Source: Hyphomicrobiales bacterium (GTDB lineage: Bacteria; Pseudomonadota; Alphaproteobacteria; Rhizobiales; Rhizobiaceae). Taken from it: DNA of 64,000 nt. The stretch spans positions 1-64,000 of the forward strand of contig UCKU01000051.1 in NCBI GenBank assembly GCA_900473185.1, in the 5' to 3' direction. Both the position numbers and the translations under genes were made by a program. Within the stretch, counting starts at the first letter, position 1; the number at the start of each line of letters is the position of its first letter. Shown piece by piece: positions 17,975 through 24,620 of this stretch. A model generated the notes under the pieces. That model was not told the origin of the DNA. It saw only the letters and a list, made by a program, of their open reading frames with translations, and did not search any database.

Positions 17975-18026
17975 TGCATAACGAACAATGCGCGTATCAC
18001 CCGATGCGCGCATTGTTCGTTATGCA
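17975..18026. terminator. 20-base perfect inverted repeat between convergent genes
   Basis: Arms 17975-17994 and 18007-18026 are perfectly complementary over 20 bases (TGCATAACGA...), with a 12-base loop. The right arm contains the stop codon of the convergent flippase gene (18020-18022). It is placed where a two-way terminator is expected, but the T run lies before the left arm and no T run follows on either strand, so it is an unusual terminator or has another role. Confidence 0.65.
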
Positions 18027-19528
18027 GACTTCGCAATCCATCCCCGGATGATTGCTGGCACGGACTCTGGCGGAAGCAGATCGACCAACATGCGCAGCGA
18101 ATAGAGCCCGGTGAGAGCCACGGCGACGGAGCCAATCGCTGTCGCCGGCCATAGCGGCAGGACCGAGAACGCCAGGAAGACCAGTCCCGACACAGGCAGG
18201 AAAAGCAAAGCGTGCCTGCGATTGCCGGCGGACCAGCGAAAACCAGTAAGCTTCCGCACGATCACGTAGATGAGGATGCTGTGCCAGACATAGAGGCCGA
18301 AAAACGCCATGCCGGCTCCTGGCGTGCCGAGCAGCGGTACGAAGAGCCAGGCGAGCCCCACATGCACGACTGCGGCCGCTACCTCCGTCCAGAAGAAAAT
18401 CGCCTGGGTGCGCTTCGCTACGACAATGAAGCCCATTGGCCAGGAGATGATCCGGAGCATCATGCCAAGGCAGATCCAGCGTAGAAGATCCACGGCTCCG
18501 TGAAATTCTGCGGAATAGAACAAGCTCATCATGAGCGGCGCCAGGGTCAGCGTGGCAAGCAGGCCGGGACCGGCAAGCAGCATGCTGATTTCCGCCTGCT
18601 CGTTGACCAGGCGATTGCATTCGGCATCGTTGTCCGCTGCTGCGGTCAGGCGCGGATAAAAATCCGTTCCCATCGCCTGCAGGATGAAGCCGGCATAGAG
18701 GCCGCCAAGGCCCCAGGCCGCCTGATACAATCCCGCCGCCATGACGCCACCCTCCTTCAGCACGATGAGGCGGATGGCATATGCTGCACCGAAGGTCAGA
18801 AGCCCGCTTGCCATGAAGACGAAGCCGAGCCTGAGCAGCGCCGACACTTCCCGGCCGAACTGGCGCGCGGGCATTGGCGAGGGATGCGGGCAGATCCGCC
18901 GGCTGTACCACCAGGTCGGAAGGATTGAGGCAGCCGCGATCACCACAAGGGACGGCGCGATCGCCTGCATGCCGAACAAATAGATCAGCGGGATGCTGAT
19001 CGCCGTGCCGAAAAGTCCGGCAAGCACGTTGATGCGCGCAAGATCTGCAATGCCCCGCAGGCCCTGGATCAATGCGGTCTGCCCCGCAGAAACCAGTCGA
19101 CAGAAGATTGCCAGCGACAACAGCGCAATGCCGCCGGCATGCTGGTAGTCGCCGAATGTGAAATTCGAGACCGGGAATGCCAGTGCGGCGAGAAGGAGCG
19201 CGCCAAGCAATGCGAGTACCATCGATATGCGTCTGAGCACTGTCGCCGATCGTGCGATCCTTTCTGCGTCATCGGTGCCCGCAGCTTCGGCAATCTGACG
19301 CACGCCGCTGCTTCCCACGCCAAGCCCGGCAATCGCCTGCGCGATATCGAGGATTGACCCGTAAAGGCCCATGAGCCCGACGCCTTCCGGCCCGAGCAGC
19401 ACGGCCATTGCCTTGTTTCTGATAATGCTGAGTGCGACGTTCACGAGCGAGGAGCCGCCCATCAGCATCGTTGACTTGAGGATCTGGGTGTAAGTCTGGC
19501 TGCTGGGTGGGGTCATGCGCAAAGTCAT
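18020..19528 (-). CDS. wzx: Wzx-type polysaccharide/O-antigen flippase
   Basis: A 502-residue integral membrane protein of the MOP exporter superfamily that moves lipid-linked repeat units to the periplasmic face. About 12-14 hydrophobic helices can be counted. Family marks are the N-terminal ILKSTMLMGGSSLVNVALSIIRNKAMAVLLGPEGVG-like start (shown here only in part) with RNK and GPEGVGLMGLY, FGREVSALLRLGF and the mid-protein RLIVLKEGGVMAAGLYQAAW. It resembles the WzxE/O-antigen translocase branch. It lies downstream of the export-protein gene on the minus strand and converges on the amino-sugar operon. Confidence 0.9.
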   Translation of the reverse strand: MTLRMTPPSSQTYTQILKSTMLMGGSSLVNVALSIIRNKAMAVLLGPEGVGLMGLYGSILDIAQAIAGLGVGSSGVRQIAEAAGTDDAERIARSATVLRRISMVLALLGALLLAALAFPVSNFTFGDYQHAGGIALLSLAIFCRLVSAGQTALIQGLRGIADLARINVLAGLFGTAISIPLIYLFGMQAIAPSLVVIAAASILPTWWYSRRICPHPSPMPARQFGREVSALLRLGFVFMASGLLTFGAAYAIRLIVLKEGGVMAAGLYQAAWGLGGLYAGFILQAMGTDFYPRLTAAADNDAECNRLVNEQAEISMLLAGPGLLATLTLAPLMMSLFYSAEFHGAVDLLRWICLGMMLRIISWPMGFIVVAKRTQAIFFWTEVAAAVVHVGLAWLFVPLLGTPGAGMAFFGLYVWHSILIYVIVRKLTGFRWSAGNRRHALLFLPVSGLVFLAFSVLPLWPATAIGSVAVALTGLYSLRMLVDLLPPESVPAIIRGWIAKSA

Positions 19529-19610
19529 CGGACGCCCCCAGCCTGAATCTCGTGATGGCGCTCAACCCTCCGCAGAAGGTAGCTTGGCTGCGGCACATGC
19601 GTTTCGCGCA

Positions 19611-20921
19611 TCACCGGCTTACCTGACTGATATGCGCCTCTGTCTGGACAGGCAGCCCAGCGGCGTCCTCGGACGCCGCTTCCGCGATGCGGGCCTGCGT
19701 TACCCTGACCACGTCACCCGGTGCCAGTTCCGTCGTTTCGGATGCCTGGAATTCTGCAACCTGTCCGTTGTCGCGCCGGCTTACGGTGAAGGTCAGCGGA
19801 AGTTCTTCACCGCGTTCATTCACGTTGCCGCTGTTGGCGAGTTCTTCGAGAAGCAGTTGTTGCGTCGTGTCGCGCTTTAATCTCAGCTGATCGAGATTGG
19901 CCTTCTCCGACTGTACTTCGGAAGCGACTTCATTCCGGCGCGTGTCGGAAAGTCCCTCGAGATTGCGCGTCGTCTCGTTGATCGCTTGACGCCCTCGCAT
20001 GATAGCTGTGACGAGATCCAGCTTGTCAGACCGGTAGGTGTTGAGCAACCGTTCCAGATCCATCTGGCGCGAGGTGATCGTGAGGCCTTTCTCGACCAGC
20101 GTCTTGACGCTGGTCAGCTGTTCCTCGACCGACTGGATATTGTCATCCGAGCCCTTCAGCTTTTCGTCCAGCGTATCGATTTCCGCCTTCAGGAGATCGC
20201 GCAATTCGACGAGCGCCGTCGACTGCCTTTCCAGCGCACTTGCGCGAGCCTGAAATATGACCCTCTCCTCGTCGTAGATACTGGCGGCATATTGCTGGTC
20301 GACGACAGGCGGCTGATCGAAGGTTATCTCCTTCGCTCCAGCCATCTCCGCTTGCAGCCGTGCGAGCTTTGCGGAGCTGCGCAGCAGTGAATGGTCGATT
20401 TCCCGCAAATCGCCGGCAAGCGTGATCGTCTGCGATCGTTGCCGTGCAGCCGGCCGCAGCGGGCCGCCGCTCATGGCCAGGGATTGCAGGACGCTGAGGC
20501 CGGACCGGAACTTATATTCCCCCGGCGTGGTTACGTCTCCCACGACATAAATGGACGGATAGTCGAGAACGTCGATGGTGACCGCAGGTGTCTGGGCCAA
20601 ACCCATCTTTTCCTGCAGGCGCCTGGCGATTTCCCCGGTAAGGCCGGCATTGTCGAGATTTCCAACGGACAGCGATCCCAGAAAGGGCAGGGAGACTGCG
20701 CCTTCATTCGAAATTGTGTATTCGCCGCCGATCGCATCCCATCGCTCAAACTGGCCCTTGGACGGCATCCATTGGACGACCGTCAGGCGGATTTTTGTTT
20801 GCGGAGCAAAGGGCGTGCCGTCGGCGAGAGCTGGAGACGCCACACCGGTGAGAAGGACGAGTGCGCTGACGGCAAACGTCGCACGAAAGAACATGCGAGG
20901 AACGCGGTACGAGAGCTTCAT
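19611..20921 (-). CDS. Polysaccharide export protein (Wza/ExoF-like)
   Basis: A 436-residue exported protein with a signal peptide ending ASPALADG. After it comes a polysaccharide-export domain (YTISNEGAVSLPFLGSLSVG) followed by a SLBB-like segment (VDVLDYPSIYVVGDVTTPGEYKFRSGLSVLQSLAMSGG, in part), then about 200 residues of predicted coiled coil rich in Leu, Glu and Arg, and a short C-terminal beta part. The layout matches Sinorhizobium ExoF-type proteins more than Wza because no lipobox or C-terminal amphipathic helix is seen. The start is uncertain between 20921, 20927 and 20945. The downstream partner is the flippase. Confidence 0.87.
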   Translation of the reverse strand: MKLSYRVPRMFFRATFAVSALVLLTGVASPALADGTPFAPQTKIRLTVVQWMPSKGQFERWDAIGGEYTISNEGAVSLPFLGSLSVGNLDNAGLTGEIARRLQEKMGLAQTPAVTIDVLDYPSIYVVGDVTTPGEYKFRSGLSVLQSLAMSGGPLRPAARQRSQTITLAGDLREIDHSLLRSSAKLARLQAEMAGAKEITFDQPPVVDQQYAASIYDEERVIFQARASALERQSTALVELRDLLKAEIDTLDEKLKGSDDNIQSVEEQLTSVKTLVEKGLTITSRQMDLERLLNTYRSDKLDLVTAIMRGRQAINETTRNLEGLSDTRRNEVASEVQSEKANLDQLRLKRDTTQQLLLEELANSGNVNERGEELPLTFTVSRRDNGQVAEFQASETTELAPGDVVRVTQARIAEAASEDAAGLPVQTEAHISQVSR

Positions 20922-21112
20922 ATACATGTCCAGCCTGCAAAGCATCCTTAAACGGATACAGGTTCAATGCCTTAGACGCTGCGCGCGCACCGGACGCCGG
21001 GTCCGAGGCCGCAACACCAGTGTGCAGCCTGACGAAGCCTTGAGGAAGATGAAGGCTGGATACTTGCCTTCATCACTATTGATGAGATGGGGTAGAGTGC
21101 TTCAACCCAGAC

Positions 21113-21144
21113 CAAGCGGGAACATTTGTCCCCCCCCCCGCTTG
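21113..21144. repeat. Ten-C homopolymer inside a hairpin
   Basis: An uninterrupted run of ten C (21130-21139; G on the coding strand) lies in a short inverted repeat CAAGCGGG (21113-21120) and CCCGCTTG (21137-21144). It is in the 290-base gap between the OmpA-lipoprotein stop and the export-protein start, upstream of the latter. It could be a slippage-prone tract affecting export-gene expression or part of a transcription end; no T run follows. Confidence 0.5.
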
Positions 21145-21214
21145 CGAACGGCCCATCGGAAGCGGAGGGGTTTAGCGTTCCCCGAGGTTGACGTCACAAG
21201 CCGCACAATTGCAA

Positions 21215-21742
21215 TCAGGCTGCATCGCGTTCCATGCGGAGATTGGTGACGACGCGCCGGTTCTGCACCTTGCAGGAACGTTCAGTGCAGTCGCGGACTT
21301 CGCGGTCCGCGCCGTAACCCTTGGCCCACATGCGTTTGACATCCACGCCCTTCGAGACGAGATAGGTCATGACCGCGTCGGCGCGCTGCTGCGACAGGGT
21401 CTTCATTTTCGACTCCGAACCGGAATCGTCGGCAAATCCCTGCAGCTTGATCAGCCAGGCCGGGTTCCTGTTCAGCCAGGCAGCCTGGTTGTCCAGCGTC
21501 GTCATGGCAACGGTATCGAGCTTGGCGGAATCCTGTGTGAAGTAGATCCGCCGGCCGACATTGAGGATGAAATCCTCTTCGCTGCCGGCCTTGACGTTCT
21601 CGAAACCGGGCGCGGGATCGTTGGTTTGGCCAGTCAACGGCGCCGCAGGAGGTTCTTCCACGGAGGCGATATCTGTAGTGCTGCAGGCTGTGAGTGCCAA
21701 AAGCACGGCCGCGGCGGCGAGACGCTTCGTATATCCAGACAT
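21215..21742 (-). CDS. OmpA/Pal-like outer-membrane lipoprotein
   Basis: A 175-residue lipoprotein. The signal peptide ends in a clear lipobox, LTAC, with Cys20 as the lipid-modified residue. The C-terminal 110 residues are an OmpA peptidoglycan-binding domain (IYFTQDSAKLDTVAMTTLDN, LQGFADDSGSES, LSQQRADAVMTYLVSKGV, WAKGYGADRE, NRRVV) of the Pal type, so it should tether the outer membrane to peptidoglycan. ATG 21742 is 10 bases after GAGGAA; an ATG at 21760 overlapping the upstream stop is an alternative. It follows an L,D-transpeptidase gene, another envelope-anchoring activity. Confidence 0.87.
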   Translation of the reverse strand: MSGYTKRLAAAAVLLALTACSTTDIASVEEPPAAPLTGQTNDPAPGFENVKAGSEEDFILNVGRRIYFTQDSAKLDTVAMTTLDNQAAWLNRNPAWLIKLQGFADDSGSESKMKTLSQQRADAVMTYLVSKGVDVKRMWAKGYGADREVRDCTERSCKVQNRRVVTNLRMERDAA

Positions 21743-21756
21743 CAAGGTGATATTCC

Positions 21757-22428
21757 TCATTCGGCCGGGGTTGCCTGGCTGACCTCGGCGGGTGGCGCCT
21801 GGTCGGCAATATGCGGCAGGACCTGCACGGCGGTGCCGATCGGACAACGCTGGTAAAGATCGATAGCGTCTTCGTTGAACATGCGGATGCAGCCGCTGGA
21901 GGCATCCTTGCCGATACTCCAAGGCTCAAGCGTTCCGTGGAAGCGATAGCCGGTATCGACACCGTCACGATGCAGGTACATGGCCCGGGGGCCGAGCGGG
22001 TTCTTCGGTGAGCCCCCGGCCACGAATTCGGGTAGCTCGGGATGGCGCTTACGCATCTCCGGTGGCGGCGTCCAACGTGGCCAGAGCGATTTGCTGTCGA
22101 TGGTTGCGCGGCCAAACCATTTGAAGCCCTCGCGGCCAACGCCGACGCCGTAACGGATGGCTGTCTTGTTCTCCATGATCAAGTAGAGAAAATGGTGGCG
22201 CGTATCGACAACAACCGTGCCGATCGGCTCGCTGCTGAAGTATCTGACAACCTGGCGGTGCCACTGCTTGTCGATCTTGGCGAAGTTGGTTGCTCGGAAC
22301 GTCACACCATTATCGACGGCAGTGCCGGCAAAATAGGAAGCCGCCTGGGCAAGAGCCGGTTTCTGTAGCGCGCCGGTGCCAAGTAATACCAATCCACCAA
22401 GCAGAATATCCCTGCGAGTCCACACCAT
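21757..22428 (-). CDS. L,D-transpeptidase (YkuD family)
   Basis: A 223-residue periplasmic enzyme that makes 3-3 peptidoglycan cross-links or attaches proteins to peptidoglycan. The YkuD catalytic block is complete: YRFHGTLEPWSIG (His164) and SSGCIRMFN with the nucleophile Cys180. The N-terminus is a signal region with a twin-Arg-like RRDILLGG. The start at 22428 is preferred over an in-frame ATG at 22491 because GGGGA precedes it by 8 bases and the signal peptide then begins normally. It overlaps the following lipoprotein gene by four bases if that gene starts at 21760. Which cross-link it makes is unknown. Confidence 0.9.
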   Translation of the reverse strand: MVWTRRDILLGGLVLLGTGALQKPALAQAASYFAGTAVDNGVTFRATNFAKIDKQWHRQVVRYFSSEPIGTVVVDTRHHFLYLIMENKTAIRYGVGVGREGFKWFGRATIDSKSLWPRWTPPPEMRKRHPELPEFVAGGSPKNPLGPRAMYLHRDGVDTGYRFHGTLEPWSIGKDASSGCIRMFNEDAIDLYQRCPIGTAVQVLPHIADQAPPAEVSQATPAE

Positions 22429-22837
22429 CGGCCGTATCCCCCTCAAAGCCAAGCAGCGCGGCGCCAGTAAATCAGATTTTTCATTTGTCACAACACAAAA
22501 CTCTTCTCATCCCCTAAAGATTGAGGTCGAGTTGCTAATGTCCGGGGTCTGCGTTGCTCGGATCGTTACTCGGCGAGAACGGTGCTATACCCACCTGCAT
22601 AACATAGCCAGGAGGCGGCCACGAACTGTGCGGCCTTGCGAAGTTAGATCCCGGTTCCGTGCGCCGAGCTGCTGATCAAACCGTCGCTCAACTCTGAAAC
22701 TCCTGCAAATTCAATCTTGAAAAAAACATGCTAGAAATTGTCAAGTTTTTTTGGTTTACCTCTTTCGTTGCGAAATATGCGGAATTTGGAATCCGGCGTT
22801 TGGCTCGCCTGACGGTTGTTCATCTCCGCGTTTCTTT
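22429..22837. promoter_or_regulatory. Divergent region between L,D-transpeptidase and ECF sigma genes
   Basis: About 400 bases with no coding frame. It holds the promoter motif of the sigma-factor gene (22718-22743) and, on the other strand, the promoter of the transpeptidase operon. I looked for a TGA-N9-TCA iron box (RirA type) and found no clean copy. Confidence 0.4.
22718..22743 (+). promoter_or_regulatory. ECF-type promoter motif of the sigma-factor gene
   Basis: TGAAAAAAAC at 22718-22727 followed after 11 bases by TGTCA at 22739-22743. The same pair, with CGTC and one more base of spacing, occurs before the next two genes of the cassette. Predicted transcription start near 22750, 88 bases before the chosen start codon. 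Suggests autoregulation. Confidence 0.5.
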
Positions 22838-23350
22838 ATGGATATTGTTATGGGCATCAGGGAGGACGACCGGCGGTATGCGGTCTATGCGGCACATCGC
22901 TCCGACCTCATTCGATACGCTACGCCCATCGTCGGTTCGCGAGAGGAAGCGGAAGACCTCGTCCAGGAGGTCTTCATAAAATTCGTGCCGGAAGACGCAG
23001 CCACACCCCAGAAGCTGAAGGCGTACCTCTTCCGCATGGTGCGCAACCTCGCGCTCGATGTGCGCAGGCGCCAGAAGCGCGACTTGCGCGCCCGTCCGGA
23101 AGATACGCCATGGTGGGGGCTCCCCCTTGATACGGGAACACCCGAGGAGAACGCACTCTTCTGCGATCAGGTCCGGCAGGTCGAGGCGATCCTTTCGACA
23201 ATGCCGGAACAGACGCGCATCGCCGTGGAAATGCATCGTTTCGGCGGATATCGCATGGAGGATATCGCCAGCCACCTCGACATTTCGGTGGCCGGCGTTC
23301 ACAGGCTGATCAAAGCCGCAATTGTCGAATTCGCCAAAAAAATGGGATGA
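22838..23350 (+). CDS. ECF sigma factor (FecI/HasI-like)
   Basis: A 170-residue extracytoplasmic-function sigma-70 factor. Region 2 is seen as LIRYATPIVGSREEAEDLVQEVFIKF with the KAYLFRMVRNLALDVRRR part of 2.4, and region 4 as LSTMPEQTRIAVEMHRFGGYRMEDIASHLDISVAGVHRLI in consecutive parts. Its neighbours are a FecR-type gene and a TonB-dependent receptor with a signalling domain, so it should be released by ligand binding at the receptor and switch on that operon. The start at 22838 is chosen because the upstream frame would begin at the predicted transcription start. It probably recognises the shared TGAAAAAA/CGTC motif. Confidence 0.92.
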   Translation: MDIVMGIREDDRRYAVYAAHRSDLIRYATPIVGSREEAEDLVQEVFIKFVPEDAATPQKLKAYLFRMVRNLALDVRRRQKRDLRARPEDTPWWGLPLDTGTPEENALFCDQVRQVEAILSTMPEQTRIAVEMHRFGGYRMEDIASHLDISVAGVHRLIKAAIVEFAKKMG

Positions 23351-23374
23351 TCCGCTAAGAATCTCGAATCCGCG

Positions 23375-23403
23375 TGAAAAAAACGGGTGAGATAAACGTC
23401 ATT
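23375..23403 (+). promoter_or_regulatory. ECF-type promoter motif of the FecR gene
   Basis: TGAAAAAAAC at 23375-23384 and CGTCATT at 23397-23403, with CGTC 22 bases after the first T. The same spacing is found before the receptor gene. Start codon lies 64 bases downstream. Confidence 0.6.
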
Positions 23404-23467
23404 GTTCGTGAAGCGGTAAAACAGCGGGGATGCGACGTGGTTTGGCTACAGGAAAGACTGGGAACTG

Positions 23468-24484
23468 ATGGCCGTCGAACCGGATAAAAGGCCTGATGTT
23501 TCGGACGAGGTTCTGGCGGCAGCGGCCGACTGGTTCCTTCTCCTGCAGGAAGGGCCTGAAGACACTGAGCTCAAAGCGCGCTTCGATCGCTGGTTGGGCA
23601 GCGGTCGCGAGCATCGCCTCGCCTGGGAGCGCACGGGGAAGGCGTGGGCGGCGATGGGGCAGGTGGTCCCAGCCATGCAATCGCAGTGGGAGGACGCTCC
23701 GAGATCCGAGGCCAGGCCGGTCATGCGAAGACCAGGAGCAGCTCGGCATCAGGCGCCATGGCGGCGGGTTGCCGTGGCAGCGGTTGTAGTGTCCGCGCTC
23801 TGTCTTGGGCTCGTCGTTGCGCCCGGCCTGATGCTTCGCCTGAGTGCCGACTATTCGACATCCACGGCGGAGACCCGCACGATCACTCTTCAGGACGGCA
23901 GCACGGTAACGATGGCCGCTGCGACCTCGATCGCTTTGGACTACAGCGACGGACGGCGGGGCATCAAGCTTCTTGCCGGTGAGGCGTATTTCGAGGTCGT
24001 GCCGGATAAGAATAGGTCTTTTACGGTGGAAGCAAATGGCGTCCGCGTCGAGGTACTCGGCACGGCCTTCGATGTGCAGCTCGCCGACGGGCTGACCAGT
24101 ATTGCCCTTGCGCATGGTTCCGTTCGAGCCTCTGTTGAGGGTTCGTCTGCGACCCCGCCCGAACGGCTGGTGCCCGGAGATCTGCTGACCGTCGATCCGA
24201 ACAGCGCCGTCATGACGAAGGACACGATCCCGGTCGACGAGATTGCCAACTGGCGCAATGGCGAACTCTATGTCGTCAACGCGACGCTCGGCTCGGTGAT
24301 CGAGCAGATCCAGCGCTACCACCCGGCCTGGATATCGGTTCCCGATGCGGCACTCGCCCATCAGCGGGTCACAGGCTTCTACAATCTCAGGCAACCCGAC
24401 CAGGCACTGCGCGCGCTGGTCGAACCTTATGGCGGCAAGGTCCGTTCGATATCCTCGCTGGCACGCATCGTCAGCCGGTTCTAG
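23468..24484 (+). CDS. FecR-family anti-sigma factor / signal transducer
   Basis: A 338-residue single-span inner-membrane protein that holds the ECF sigma factor inactive and passes the signal from the receptor. The cytoplasmic N-terminus has the FecR_N pattern AAADWFLLLQEGPEDTELKARF and FDRWLGSGREHRLAWER (about 18-54). A membrane helix lies at about 101-123. The periplasmic FecR domain contains TRTITLQDGSTVTMAAATSI, LLAGEAYFEVVPDKNRSF and VEVLGTAFDVQ, and the C-terminal DUF4974-like part ends after YNLRQPDQALRALVEPYGG. It sits between the sigma-factor and receptor genes, each with its own motif of the same promoter type. Confidence 0.92.
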   Translation: MAVEPDKRPDVSDEVLAAAADWFLLLQEGPEDTELKARFDRWLGSGREHRLAWERTGKAWAAMGQVVPAMQSQWEDAPRSEARPVMRRPGAARHQAPWRRVAVAAVVVSALCLGLVVAPGLMLRLSADYSTSTAETRTITLQDGSTVTMAAATSIALDYSDGRRGIKLLAGEAYFEVVPDKNRSFTVEANGVRVEVLGTAFDVQLADGLTSIALAHGSVRASVEGSSATPPERLVPGDLLTVDPNSAVMTKDTIPVDEIANWRNGELYVVNATLGSVIEQIQRYHPAWISVPDAALAHQRVTGFYNLRQPDQALRALVEPYGGKVRSISSLARIVSRF

Positions 24485-24534
24485 AAAAAATTTGACTGCA
24501 ATTATCAAGATTTAGCGAAATCCACTCAAAACCC

Positions 24535-24563
24535 TGAAAAAACTCTGAGCACTAATCGTCATT
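24535..24563 (+). promoter_or_regulatory. ECF-type promoter motif of the receptor operon
   Basis: TGAAAAAAC at 24535-24543 and CGTCATT at 24557-24563, the same distances as the motif before the FecR gene. It would give a transcript starting near 24570 that covers the receptor and probably the hemophore and exporter genes. Confidence 0.6.
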
Positions 24564-24620
24564 TCGTTGAAAGCGCCGGGCACGACATCGGCGCGGGCTA
24601 CTGGAGAGACGAGAGTGAGC

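Noticed and set aside
22429..22837. Search for a RirA/Irr/Fur-type iron box before the sigma-factor gene
   Set aside because: No TGA-N9-TCA or clean Fur-like palindrome was found; only the ECF-type motif is supported.
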